Assembly: GCA_002067405.1 (NCBI GenBank)
Contig: MVRP01000055.1
Span: forward strand, 1-23,678
Length of the DNA stretch: 23,678 nucleotides
Direction: 5' to 3'
DNA from: Syntrophorhabdaceae bacterium PtaU1.Bin034
GTDB lineage: Bacteria; Desulfobacterota_G; Syntrophorhabdia; Syntrophorhabdales; WCHB1-27
In this document: positions 1 through 9,100 of the stretch, in pieces
How the letters are laid out: the number at the start of each line of letters is the position of its first letter
Numbering within the stretch: the first letter of the stretch is position 1
The notes under the pieces: model-generated
What the model was told of the DNA's origin: nothing
The model's database searches: none
What the model saw: only the letters and a program-made list of their open reading frames with translations
Made by a program: the position numbers and the translations under genes

Positions 1-664
1 TGGGATCGATACGAATCCCCGCGGCGAGACAGTGGTAAAAGGCTTCTACGCTGCCGGAGAATGCGCGTGCGTAAGTGTCCACGGGGCAAACAGGCTCGGC
101 GGCAATTCCCTTCTCGACACCATCGTCTTCGGAAAGATTGCCGCGTTCAGCATAGACGATTACCTCAGAAACAACGGGGCAGCGCCCGATGAGAAAGTGG
201 TCAACCGGAAGAAGGCTGAAATAGAGAAGAAGATCGCGAGGATGACAGGAGAAGGCAGCGAAAGGCCCTTCAAGATACTCGATGAGCTTCGAAAGACGAT
301 GAACGAATACGTGGGGATATTCAGGACCAGGGAAGAGCTTCAAAAAGGTCTCCAAAAGCTGTTGGAGATCAAGGAAAGATACAAGAACATCAGGCTATCG
401 TCCTCAGCCCTCCACATGAACTACGAGCTGATCGGCGGACTCGAGCTGGAACACATGGTCGATGTCTCCCACGCGATCACCCTCGGTGCCCTCCTCCGGG
501 AAGAAAGCAGGGGCGCTCACTTCAGGCGGGACTTCAGCACAAGGAACGATGAGGAGTGGCTGAAGCACACGCTCGTCGCAAGGGACGAGGCCACGGGAGA
601 GCCGAAGATCTCTTTCAAGGACGTCACTATCACCCGATATCAGCCAATGGAGCGGACCTATTGA
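1..664 (+). CDS. sdhA: Succinate dehydrogenase/fumarate reductase flavoprotein subunit, C-terminal part (5' end outside window)
   Basis: This is the catalytic FAD subunit of a succinate:quinone oxidoreductase or fumarate reductase; it interconverts succinate and fumarate and passes electrons to the iron-sulfur subunit. The reading frame is open from base 2, so the gene is cut by the window edge and about 220 C-terminal residues remain. Visible family motifs are the stretch AAGECACVSVHGANRLGGNS, which carries the conserved FAD/substrate-site arginine, and the C-terminal RGAHFRRDF region with the R-E-S-R-G-A-H signature of the capping/helical domain. The helical domain and the final ITRYQP tail have normal length. 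The stop codon TGA overlaps the TTG start of the next gene (TTGA), so the two subunits are translationally coupled. The direction of the reaction in vivo (oxidation or fumarate reduction) cannot be read from this fragment. Confidence 0.95.
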   Translation, partial: GIDTNPRGETVVKGFYAAGECACVSVHGANRLGGNSLLDTIVFGKIAAFSIDDYLRNNGAAPDEKVVNRKKAEIEKKIARMTGEGSERPFKILDELRKTMNEYVGIFRTREELQKGLQKLLEIKERYKNIRLSSSALHMNYELIGGLELEHMVDVSHAITLGALLREESRGAHFRRDFSTRNDEEWLKHTLVARDEATGEPKISFKDVTITRYQPMERTY

Positions 665-1407
665 AAGGCGATATCTACACCTTCAAGATCCTCCGTTATG
701 ATGCAAAAGAACCGGAAACCCCGCCCCGCTTTTCACGCTACAAGGTCCGCGTGATCCCGGGGCTCACGGTCCTGACCGTGCTCATGAGGATCAGGGACGA
801 GCTGGACGGCACGCTCGCATTCCGGTCGTCCTGCCGGGCGGCAACGTGCGGCTCGTGCGGCATGTTGATCAACGGGAGGCTCGATCTTGCATGCAGGACC
901 CAGATAGCGTCCTTCAACACAAAGACCGTCATCCTCGAACCCCTCCCGAACCTCGATATCATCAAGGACCTTGTGGTTGACATGACGCCGTTCTGGAAAA
1001 TGTACGAAAGGGTCACACCGTATCTCGTCAGGAAGAGCCCCGACCCGGAAAAGGAAATCTTTCAAAGCGAAGAAGACAGAAAGCGAATAGACCAGTTCGT
1101 CAACTGCATCTTGTGCGCCTGCTGTTACGGGGCGTGCGAGGTATTGCGACGCGAGCCCGGTTACTTGGGACCGGCCGCGCTCGCAAAACTCCAGAGATTC
1201 ATGCTCGACTCCCGGGACGAGAGACCGGATGGTTTTCTCGAAACGGTGAATAACGGCAGCGGCGTCTGGGCGTGCGACACGCTTTTGCGCTGTATAGAGG
1301 CGTGCCCCAAGGAAGTGAGGCCGACGGACGCCATTGTCGCATTAAGAAAAAACCTCGTAAAATACAGGTTCAAGCATCTGTTGGGAATGGGCCGGAATGA
1401 AGATTGA
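661..1407 (+). CDS. sdhB: Succinate dehydrogenase/fumarate reductase iron-sulfur subunit
   Basis: This 248-residue electron-transfer subunit is of normal family length. It carries the [2Fe-2S] ligands in SCRAATCGSCG and LACRT (C58, C63, C66, C78) and the two remaining clusters in CILCACCYGAC (C149, C152, C155, C159) and ACDTLLRCIEACPK (C205, C211, C215). I chose the TTG at 661 because it overlaps the flavoprotein stop as TTGA and has GGAG about nine bases upstream. A GTG at 556 would add residues lying wholly inside the flavoprotein gene and unlike the family. The proline that usually follows the fourth cysteine of the middle motif (CP) is glutamate here. It sits between sdhA and the Rieske gene, whose ATG lies 11 bases inside this gene. 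No membrane anchor subunit follows, so the anchor must be upstream of the window or elsewhere. Confidence 0.95.
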   Translation: MKGDIYTFKILRYDAKEPETPPRFSRYKVRVIPGLTVLTVLMRIRDELDGTLAFRSSCRAATCGSCGMLINGRLDLACRTQIASFNTKTVILEPLPNLDIIKDLVVDMTPFWKMYERVTPYLVRKSPDPEKEIFQSEEDRKRIDQFVNCILCACCYGACEVLRREPGYLGPAALAKLQRFMLDSRDERPDGFLETVNNGSGVWACDTLLRCIEACPKEVRPTDAIVALRKNLVKYRFKHLLGMGRNED

Positions 1408-1867
1408 TTATTCCCTCATCACGCGGAGAACCTTTCTGAACACATTGCTCGGAGGCTGGATAGCGGCTTTCGTGATGGGAAGCCTTTATGCCCTGTATCG
1501 GTTTGCGTTCCCCACCCTGGGCAAAGAACCCGATTTCGTCATCCTCAATGCCCGCGATTTTCTCGCCATACCGCCGAATTCGACGAAACCATTTGCCTGG
1601 GGAGGCAAGCTCGGGCTCTTCTTTAAAAGGGCAGACAACCACATGGTTGCACTTAAAGGCATCTGTTCTCACATGGAATGCAACATTGTCTACAAACCGG
1701 AGAGCAGACGCTTTTACTGTCCTTGTCATAAGGGGTGGTTCGACGAGGACGGCAGGAACGTGGAAGGGCCGCCTCCCAAACCGCTCGAGTTCTTTGACTA
1801 TAGGATAGAGAACGACAAATTGATCGTCCACAGGAAAGGGATCAAGGTTGAACTTCCAAAGGCTTAA
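1397..1867 (+). CDS. Rieske [2Fe-2S] protein of a cytochrome bc/b6-type complex
   Basis: This 156-residue Rieske protein is the high-potential electron acceptor in quinol oxidation by a bc/b6f-type complex. Box 1 is CSHMEC (C90, H92 as cluster ligands; C95 for the disulfide) and box 2 is CPCHKGWF (C108, H111 as ligands; C110 for the disulfide), followed by the EGPPPKPL proline loop typical of quinol-oxidising Rieske proteins. The N-terminus has twin arginines (ITRRTF) before a single hydrophobic segment at about residues 13-36, consistent with Tat-dependent export and an N-terminal anchor. The start lies 11 bases inside sdhB, and the cytochrome b gene begins 20 bases before this gene ends, so the operon is compact. 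Ferredoxin-like Rieske proteins of dioxygenases lack the anchor and the disulfide cysteines, so that alternative is unlikely. Confidence 0.95.
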   Translation: MKIDYSLITRRTFLNTLLGGWIAAFVMGSLYALYRFAFPTLGKEPDFVILNARDFLAIPPNSTKPFAWGGKLGLFFKRADNHMVALKGICSHMECNIVYKPESRRFYCPCHKGWFDEDGRNVEGPPPKPLEFFDYRIENDKLIVHRKGIKVELPKA

Positions 1868-2912
1868 CGGTCATCTTACGGAAGACGGTCGCCCCGGTTC
1901 GACACGGGAAAGGGCAAGACGGAATCCCGTTCGGGCCGCCGCCCGGAAAATCAGGTACTATACGGGCAGTATCGCCTTTTTCCTTCTTGTGGTTCAGTTT
2001 ATTACCGGCATGGTTCTGGCCTTTTACTATGTCCCCTATTTTGAGAACGCCCACAAAAGCATCGTCGAGATCGTGACAAAGCTGAACATGGGATGGTTTT
2101 TCCGCTCCTTTCACCACTGGAATTCCCAGTTGACGATTTTCGTCATCTTCGTCCACGTATTTGCCACGCTCCTGCCGGTCTCTTACAGAAAGCACGGAGA
2201 CCTGCTCTGGATATCGGGTTTCTTCCTTCTCGGCATTTCGATCTTTTTCGGCCTTTCGGGGTATTTTCTCCTCTGGGATGAAAGGGCCTTTGCTGCAGTG
2301 CGGGTCGCTACAGGAGGAGCGGGCAACCTCCCCGTTTTCGGACCCTGGATCAAGGCATTTCTGAGAGGCGGAATCGATGTGACGGGTGAAACATTGACAC
2401 GGTTTTATGCCTTCCACATCTCGATCCTGCCCCTCGTCACACTGATAATCATGGCTTTCCATCTGCTCCTTGTGCAGTTTCACGGGATAAGCGTCCGTCC
2501 CCGGAAAAAAGGGGAGAACCTGACGGAGGCATCCCCTTTCCTGAATATATTCTATCGCGACTCCACGGTCTGGCTGGTGGTGCTCGGCGTCGTGGTCACC
2601 CTTGCCACGCTGCTGCCCCCGGCAATCGGGAAAGAGGCCGATCCGCTTGCCCCGCCCCCGGAAAACGTGAAGCCTGAATGGTATTTCCTTTTTCTCTTTC
2701 AGACCCTGAAGTTGTTTCCCGGTACCCTTCTCGGCATGAACGGTGAGACCATAGCCATTGTCCTCATTACCCTTGCCATCGTTTTCTTTTTCCTCATGCC
2801 TTTTTTGGAGCGAAGATACAGGCCGAAAGGGGAAAGTCCTCTTTTCACCATTATCGGCCTGGCGTACCTGTGTTATTTTCTCGTTATGACGTTAATCGGC
2901 TACTTGACCTAA
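1848..2912 (+). CDS. Cytochrome b of b6 type, fused with a subunit IV-like half
   Basis: This 354-residue membrane protein joins a four-helix b6-like half and a subunit IV-like half in one chain. Heme ligands are H89/H103 and H190/H205; the 15-residue step of the second pair is the b6 pattern, where mitochondrial-type cytochrome b has 14. The quinol-site PEWY motif is at residues 276-279. The N-terminal block IRYYTGSIAFF aligns without gaps to the b6 block IFYCLGGIT, but the cysteine that binds heme cn in b6 is tyrosine (Y38). The start is a TTG at 1848 overlapping the Rieske gene; no other plausible start exists before the first helix, and GGAAAGGG precedes it. Together with the Rieske protein it should oxidise quinol and pump protons by a Q-cycle. 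No cytochrome c or c1 gene is adjacent. Confidence 0.93.
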   Translation: MNFQRLNGHLTEDGRPGSTRERARRNPVRAAARKIRYYTGSIAFFLLVVQFITGMVLAFYYVPYFENAHKSIVEIVTKLNMGWFFRSFHHWNSQLTIFVIFVHVFATLLPVSYRKHGDLLWISGFFLLGISIFFGLSGYFLLWDERAFAAVRVATGGAGNLPVFGPWIKAFLRGGIDVTGETLTRFYAFHISILPLVTLIIMAFHLLLVQFHGISVRPRKKGENLTEASPFLNIFYRDSTVWLVVLGVVVTLATLLPPAIGKEADPLAPPPENVKPEWYFLFLFQTLKLFPGTLLGMNGETIAIVLITLAIVFFFLMPFLERRYRPKGESPLFTIIGLAYLCYFLVMTLIGYLT

Positions 2913-2925
2913 GAAGGATCTGACC

Positions 2926-3171
2926 ATGAGCAAGCTTCTACTCATCTTTACATCGCTTGTCTTTTTTCCATTGAGGCTCCTCGCAGAAGAGAAGGTCGAC
3001 GTCTTCCCCAATTCTTGGTACGACCGGTCGGCCATTTACCTCAACCTCGCCCTCTTCTGGGCCGCCATAATCATTCTCATCGTGCTCATAAGGCTGAAAC
3101 TGCGTGAGATAAAGCGGGTGCAGGCCATGGATGCCGTGCAGGAAGAGGAAAAAATACCCATGCTCGACTGA
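2926..3171 (+). CDS. Small single-span membrane protein at the end of the Sdh/Rieske/cytochrome b operon
   Basis: An 81-residue protein of a family I do not recognise. It has a typical signal peptide (lysine, hydrophobic core, RLLA then charged EEK, possible cut near residue 20), a short periplasmic stretch, one transmembrane helix at about residues 38-57, and a basic then acidic tail (KLREIKR, QEEEKIPML) on the far side. The start has AAGGA seven bases upstream and lies 13 bases after cytochrome b, so it is very likely cotranscribed. By position it could be a small accessory or stabilising subunit of the quinol-oxidising complex, but no cofactor motif (no cysteine, no histidine) is present and the role is inferred only from context. 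Confidence 0.75.
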   Translation: MSKLLLIFTSLVFFPLRLLAEEKVDVFPNSWYDRSAIYLNLALFWAAIIILIVLIRLKLREIKRVQAMDAVQEEEKIPMLD

Positions 3172-3201
3172 CCCCTTCCTTTATGATTTACCCGTTCTCC
3201 G

Positions 3202-6180
3202 CTACCTTCCCCGCCACTGCATGCCGCAAAGATACTGATAATCACAGAAAACACAGGAGTCCCTGGCCCTCAAACCCGGGTCAAAGGGAATACCGGGATC
3301 GCATATTTCCCTGATGAGTCGTACTATCACCGCCCGGGCCCGCTCATAGTTGCTTTTTGCCTCACTCTCCTTCCCGAACAGCGGCAACTCTATGCCCGGA
3401 CCCATGTATGTTTTTCCGAGCAGCAGGAACATGGCGTCAAGGTGCTCTATTTCCAGGTCAGAGACAGCGCTGTAGAGCAGTAAATAGAAGGGGAGCTGCA
3501 GGCTTCCGATCGATTCGCTCCAGCTTGTTCTCGCCTCATCATCGAGCCTGTCAAAGTCGATCGCCAGCCTTGCCTGGGAACCGCCCGTCTTATAGTCGAT
3601 GATCCAGGTTTTGTCGTCCCTCGTCTCCACCCTGTCGAGGATGCCCTTCAGCCGGAAAGCAGCAATTATTGGGGCTTGCGTCGCCCCCTCTGCCGGCAAA
3701 GCCGTCAGAGACTCCCCCTCAATGCTCGTTGCACTCGATATTGGGGCTTGATATAGGGTTTCGATCTTCTGTTCAAGGTTGAGAATCCTTACCGCAGCCC
3801 GTCTGAACAGCGGTGCCTGATAATCCTTGAGAAAAGCGGTCATCTGGCGTTCGATCTGCTGCTTGAGGAGATAAGCCGACCCGATCGGCTCCTGGCCGTA
3901 ATCCTCCTCAAAGAGTGTTCCGACCATTGATCTCATCTCTTCGGGGTCAATCTCCTTTTCGGTCAGCCTCACCCCTTTTCGCCTCTCGAAATACGTAAAG
4001 AGGACCTTGTGCACGAATCTCCCCACATCCGACCGCTCGATGTCCGGACCTGCAGCCTCCTTTTTTCTCAGGTCGAGCACATACCGGTAGTAGAACTGGA
4101 GGGGGCAGTTCAGATAGACATCGAGCGAAGTGGCGTCATGGGCCCGCTGCTGCAGGAAATTGACTACGGAGGCAGTCTTTCCGACGGGTGAAGGTTCGGC
4201 ATTCTTCAGGCTCAGCCTGTAGCCGAGAGACTTCACGTAGGCATTCGTATTCGCCGTTTTTTCCCTCTTCTGTTTCTCCCAGAGCAGCTTTTCGACAAAC
4301 CTGCTCTTCTCCTTTTTGCTGTTCTCCACAAAAAAGACGTGCACCTCCCGTGATCCTCTTACCAGGGTATCGAAATAGTAGGCCGCGAGCATATCCCTGT
4401 CCCGGTATGTCGGCAGGCCAAGGATCTGTCTCACCTTGAACGGAAGAAGACTTTCCTCTTTTTTTGTATCCGGGATGACATCTTCGTTTGCGTCCAGTAT
4501 GTACGTCCGGTCGAACCGGAGGTTCCTCGTCTCAAGAAAACCGAGCACCTGTACACCCCTCAGAGGAGTGCCTTCGAATGGCGAAAAACAATGGGCAATG
4601 TACCTTTTCAGGAAATGAAAGTAGCTGTTCCTTTCGGCAAAGGCCAGGTCCCTGATCCGCGATCTTCGAAGCAATTCGAGCTGTTCTACAAAGGACTCGA
4701 CAAAAGGGTGGAAAAAGGGATGGAGCCGGGCTGAGCTATGCTCATAGATGAATGTGAGCACAGCGGTCATTTTCCCGGCAAAATCGTCGACGCTTTCAAA
4801 GTTCAGGGCCTTCCGTATCAACTCGTGGTGTATGGCGGTCAGATGCCGCTTGATCTCGGCGTGAGACAGGGCGGTCCCGGTCGCAGCGACCCTTTCCCCG
4901 ACCACTTCGACGAGGTCGGCTCTGTCTTCAATCTCGTCGAGGCCGACGAAGCTTCTGCCCCGGTCTTCACCAAGCAGTTCCTCCATGGAGTGGAACAGTA
5001 TCCTGGTGATGTCCGTCCTTCCGTCGATATAGATGTTCTTGGTATAGGGATGAAGAACAAAGCTCAGATAGTCCGGGACATAGAGCCTGTCACCGTCCAT
5101 GGACATGACGAGTTGCATCAGGCCATTGAGGAAGCCCCACGCCGGTGTTCGATCCAGAGGATAACCCAATGAAATATTGTAGTCGCCGCCGGGTACGAGA
5201 GGGAGGGTGTGATAAAGCACGGGAAAAAGCGTTTCTGCGGAAGGGAGCACAATGACGGTTCCTTCGTGTGGCCGGCCGTTTTCCCGGCGTTCCATGTGTG
5301 CCCTCACCAGACCGCTCAGCGCGAAGACCTGACCGTGAGAATCCGCGCTCCTGTAGAAATGAATGTCAGGACCGTGCGGTTCGGGGTCGACCGGGGGGAA
5401 AACGGCGTTCTCAACCTTGATGCCGATGGATGCCAGCGTGCTTTCGATTCCCGGTCCATGCTGAAAGATGAAGAAGGCATTCTCCCATCCGAGAAGTCGG
5501 TGAAATATCCTCTTTTCGCATTCTGTGAGGGCGTAGAAACCGGCAAATATGATCGTCCGAAACGGAAGGACTTCCTTTCCGAGATCCGAAGATACCGTGC
5601 GGTACCTCTGGGATCTGGACGAAAAGCCCGCTTGTCCCACCGTGGTATAAAACCGGTCATAAAAGAAAGAGAGGGATTGAAGGCCCGCGCCGGTCTGCGG
5701 GGGCAAGGGAGTCTCCATGAAAGGCTCGACCTCGCGGAGCCGTGCGGGCTCGACATACTCGATCAGCAGTTCTTCGAGATCCCGGTAGATCCGCAAACCA
5801 AGTGGAAAGAAGGCCTCAAGGCTGAGGAATTGAGGCCCGCCAAGCCGGTTTTCCATTCCTCTGTGTATCTCGAACAGAAAGGCAACGGCGTCGATGGTCT
5901 CCATTTTTCTCGTCGCAGAATCGCCGTGCAGCCTTTCATACGCCAGGTCGATGAATTCCTCTGTTGACAGGATCACCGGAGGGATATAGGGCGATTGTTC
6001 CCTTTCTGCCAGTGCCTTCCGGAGAAAATGAGCCGGTCTCTTTCCGGGGAACACGACAAGATTCTCTGAATAATCCTTGCCACTCGCGAAGAGGCGGTCA
6101 GCCACAGCCGCCACCAGGTTCACCGACGGCCCGAGAACGCTGCACCGTCCCTTCGGATCGCCCTTCTCTCTTTCTTTCAT
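3202..6180 (-). CDS. addB: AddB-like helicase-nuclease subunit with iron-sulfur PD-(D/E)XK nuclease domain
   Basis: This 992-residue protein is the probable partner of the adjacent AddA-like helicase in double-strand-break end processing. The N-terminus resembles a UvrD-type fold with a degenerate P-loop (VVFPGKRPAHF, no GKT), as in AddB proteins that bind DNA but do not hydrolyse ATP. The C-terminal nuclease domain has a first cysteine in NCPLQFYYRY (C692), the catalytic core in ILDRVE and IIDYKTG (D862, K864), and the terminal cysteines of CVFCDYQYLC (C976, C979, C985). Four cysteines around the nuclease core match the [4Fe-4S] staple of AddB. Its ATG overlaps the addA stop as ATGA, so addA is translated first and coupled. 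It ends 30 bases from the convergent small membrane protein gene, with no obvious terminator hairpin between them. The family is divergent, so the symbol is by architecture. Confidence 0.88.
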   Translation of the reverse strand: MKEREKGDPKGRCSVLGPSVNLVAAVADRLFASGKDYSENLVVFPGKRPAHFLRKALAEREQSPYIPPVILSTEEFIDLAYERLHGDSATRKMETIDAVAFLFEIHRGMENRLGGPQFLSLEAFFPLGLRIYRDLEELLIEYVEPARLREVEPFMETPLPPQTGAGLQSLSFFYDRFYTTVGQAGFSSRSQRYRTVSSDLGKEVLPFRTIIFAGFYALTECEKRIFHRLLGWENAFFIFQHGPGIESTLASIGIKVENAVFPPVDPEPHGPDIHFYRSADSHGQVFALSGLVRAHMERRENGRPHEGTVIVLPSAETLFPVLYHTLPLVPGGDYNISLGYPLDRTPAWGFLNGLMQLVMSMDGDRLYVPDYLSFVLHPYTKNIYIDGRTDITRILFHSMEELLGEDRGRSFVGLDEIEDRADLVEVVGERVAATGTALSHAEIKRHLTAIHHELIRKALNFESVDDFAGKMTAVLTFIYEHSSARLHPFFHPFVESFVEQLELLRRSRIRDLAFAERNSYFHFLKRYIAHCFSPFEGTPLRGVQVLGFLETRNLRFDRTYILDANEDVIPDTKKEESLLPFKVRQILGLPTYRDRDMLAAYYFDTLVRGSREVHVFFVENSKKEKSRFVEKLLWEKQKREKTANTNAYVKSLGYRLSLKNAEPSPVGKTASVVNFLQQRAHDATSLDVYLNCPLQFYYRYVLDLRKKEAAGPDIERSDVGRFVHKVLFTYFERRKGVRLTEKEIDPEEMRSMVGTLFEEDYGQEPIGSAYLLKQQIERQMTAFLKDYQAPLFRRAAVRILNLEQKIETLYQAPISSATSIEGESLTALPAEGATQAPIIAAFRLKGILDRVETRDDKTWIIDYKTGGSQARLAIDFDRLDDEARTSWSESIGSLQLPFYLLLYSAVSDLEIEHLDAMFLLLGKTYMGPGIELPLFGKESEAKSNYERARAVIVRLIREICDPGIPFDPGLRARDSCVFCDYQYLCGMQWRGR

Positions 6181-9100
6181 TGCCCCTGTCCCGAACCGCC
6201 CACCGGTACCGCCTTTTTCAGGTCAATGTACGCGATGAGCCCTCCCACGGGCCTGCCCGTATAGACCTGCCCGACGATCCGTATGTAGTTCCTCATCTGC
6301 GCAAGGTATTTCTCCTCGTTTTCCCGGTCGCTGCCCGTCTTGTATTCGATTATTGAGATGCGCTCCTCGTCCGCAACCACCCTGTCAATCCTGAAGAGAC
6401 GGCCCTGGGAATCGGAGAACTCCTGCTCCGTCATGACCACCCTGCCCGGCCGCCTCTCGTAGTATTTGCGAACCTGCTCCGTCTCCAAAAACTCCCGCAC
6501 TATGGCCTTGATGTTATCCTGGATCTCGTCCCCGCCCATCGTACGACGCAGCTTCTCCATGATACCGTCTATCTTTCTTTCGATGTCCCGGTCCACGTAG
6601 TCGATCAGTGAAAGGACCTTGTGGATGAGCTCTCCACGACTCTTCTCACGGAACCTGATGCCCTCATCCTGGCCCGTGGGCAACTCCGGAGGGACCGCGT
6701 GATGGAAGACCTCTGCGGTGGGGGGGTCAGGTTCCTTCCTCGCAAGCGCTTCACGCGGCTCGCCGGCCCGGTAGGACATGCCGTTCGGAAAAAGCATGAA
6801 AGGGAATGACTCCTTTTCCCGCTTCGCACCGATCACATACAGCTCCGACCCGGCCCTGGTGAAGGCCACATAAAGGCTGTTGAGCTTGTTTACCCTTTCT
6901 TTCATTTCCTCCTGGCCATACAGCTTCTCAAATGCCTCGTCCGCGTGAAGCATGGGTTTTGTGAGCCGGAGCAGCGTGACGGTCTCCCCGTCTTCCTTGA
7001 TGATATACCGAAAGCCCTTATTCCTGTCCCCGTACAAAAGAAGGATGACTACAGGAAAACCGAGCCCTTTGGCCTTGTGGATCGTCATGACTTTTACCGC
7101 GTCAATGCCATGAGGTACGTCTACATTCCAGTCAGCTTCATCGCCCTCCGGCACAACCGCAGATTGAAGAAAACTCCTGAGATTGCCCGCGTTTTTCACT
7201 TCCAGGTCTTTCACCACCTCGAGTATCTTGGCAAAAACCGCTTCCTCTGTGTCCCCGAACAGGGCGAACACCTCAAAAACCCTGTAAATCTCAACGATCA
7301 GGTCGTAAAGAGGCAGGTACCCGGAAAGGCGGAAGAGGCGATCGAAGTACTCCGCCCACAAGCTCCCCATCTCCTCCTGAAATGCCTTATAGAGCGCCCG
7401 GTCCTGGGAACGACGGTTCCTGAAACACAGGTCATGGAGCATGTTGATCTGCGCTGTTCCACCTTTCCCCTTGAGAACCGCTTCGAAGATATCCCCAAGG
7501 ATGAAGGTCGCAAAAGAGAGGTTGTCCAGGGGGGAATCGAGAAAATTGAGGAGGGAGATGATCTCTCCCGTGATCTTCCGCCTTCTTATATCCAGGCTGC
7601 TATAAGACAGGAACGGCACACCCTTCGCATTGAGCCACGTGGTGACGCTGACCACATCGTCGTTTTTCGGCGCGAGGACCGTGATATCGGAATACCGATA
7701 GCCCCTTTGGCGAAGGTCATCGAGGAGTTGATACAGCTTGTCTTTCTCGGGCGGCTCCTCGTCGTTCCGCTCCAGAAGGCAAGTCTCGACAAAGCCCCTG
7801 CGCTCCCTTTCCTTCCTGACCCCCTGCCTGTATGAAAGAAGTCCGCTTTCCCGGGCTGCTTTCCGGTATTCCTCCATACGGGGAAGGGTCTGCTGGAACA
7901 CTTCTTCCGTAAAGGCGACGACCGCGCCGTCGCTGCGGTAGTTGGTGTTGAGTTCCTCCACGCGGAAGTGCGCCGAAGGGAAGGAGTTCTTCGTCTCGGC
8001 GTCTCTCATTATCCTGTAATCCGCGTCCCTGAACCCGTAGATGCCCTGCTTTGTATCGCCCACGACAAAGAGGCTTCCGCCCTGGGAGAGGGAATTTTCC
8101 AGGAGCGGGAACAGATTGTGCCACTGGATGGGCGATGTGTCCTGAAATTCATCGATAAGATAATGAAAGATCGCCTCGCCCAGCCGGAAATAGACGTCGA
8201 GCACCAGGTCCCTGCTCAGGTATTCGGCAAGTCTCTTGTTCACATCCTCGATGAATATTTTTCCTTCCTGCCTCTTTACCCCTTCCAGGATTCCGGCAAA
8301 ACCTTCATATACCCGAATGTAGGGCACGTAGTAGCTGCAGGCGTAAAGCTTCGTGTAGGCGGCGATCAGAAGCTCCAGGTCCTGCCATTTTTGCATGGCC
8401 TGTTCATACGCTTCACAGCCGGAGCCGTCCTTTGCTTTCGGCTTGCAGACCGGGCCGTTCTTCATGCCCCGTCCTATTAGATTCGCGAACCTTCCCGACC
8501 GGATTGCGGAATGGATGCTCTGATACGAACTTGACTTGCTTTTCACAAGATCGGCCGACTGAATGGTGCCCTCGAGGTCGTCGACCAACGCGACTATGTC
8601 CCGCCTTATCTCTTCCATGGCAGCCGCATAATCGGGTATGCTCAGGGAATTCCGGCATGACGCGATCTTCCCGTATATCTCCTTTATCTCTCCGAGTATC
8701 TCTGCCGTCGGATCCCAGAGATACGCCGCTTCGGCGCCTCTCACATCCATGATAATGCCGATGATCTCGTTCATGAAAACGCTTTCTCTCGTGCCCTCCC
8801 TCACGTTCCTCAAAAACCGGTGAAAGGCGTATTCCATGAGGGTCTCGTTGCTCATGAGGATTTCAAAATCGGGGTTGTAGCCGAAATCGATCGCCGAAGC
8901 TTTGAAGACGGTAGCCATGAAACTGTCTATCGTCTTGACCTGGAAATCGCTGTAGTCGGACAGGATCTCCTCTGTTATCTCCTCTGCCTTTGCCTTCAGC
9001 ACCTCCTCAGGGACAGAGAGGGCAAAGGTAAACTCAGCGAGCGCATCAGGATCACCGAGACAGATCTTCTTCAGCAGGTCCAGAATCCTTTCCTTCATCT

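Noticed and set aside
556..660. GTG at 556 as the start of the iron-sulfur subunit
   Set aside because: It adds 35 residues inside the flavoprotein gene that do not resemble SdhB; the TTG at 661 has a ribosome binding site and a stop-start overlap.
3668..3754. Direct repeat of about 12 bases (TATTGGGGCTTG) inside addB
   Set aside because: Encodes a short QAPI repeat in a poorly conserved linker near the nuclease domain; too short to signal a mobile element.
5209..5967. Plus-strand frame of 252 codons antisense to addB
   Set aside because: Lies wholly within addB, no domain pattern, composition of a shadow frame.
6945..7835. Long plus-strand frame (296 codons) antisense to addA
   Set aside because: The addA frame on the other strand has all helicase motifs; this frame shows no family features and is a codon-bias shadow.
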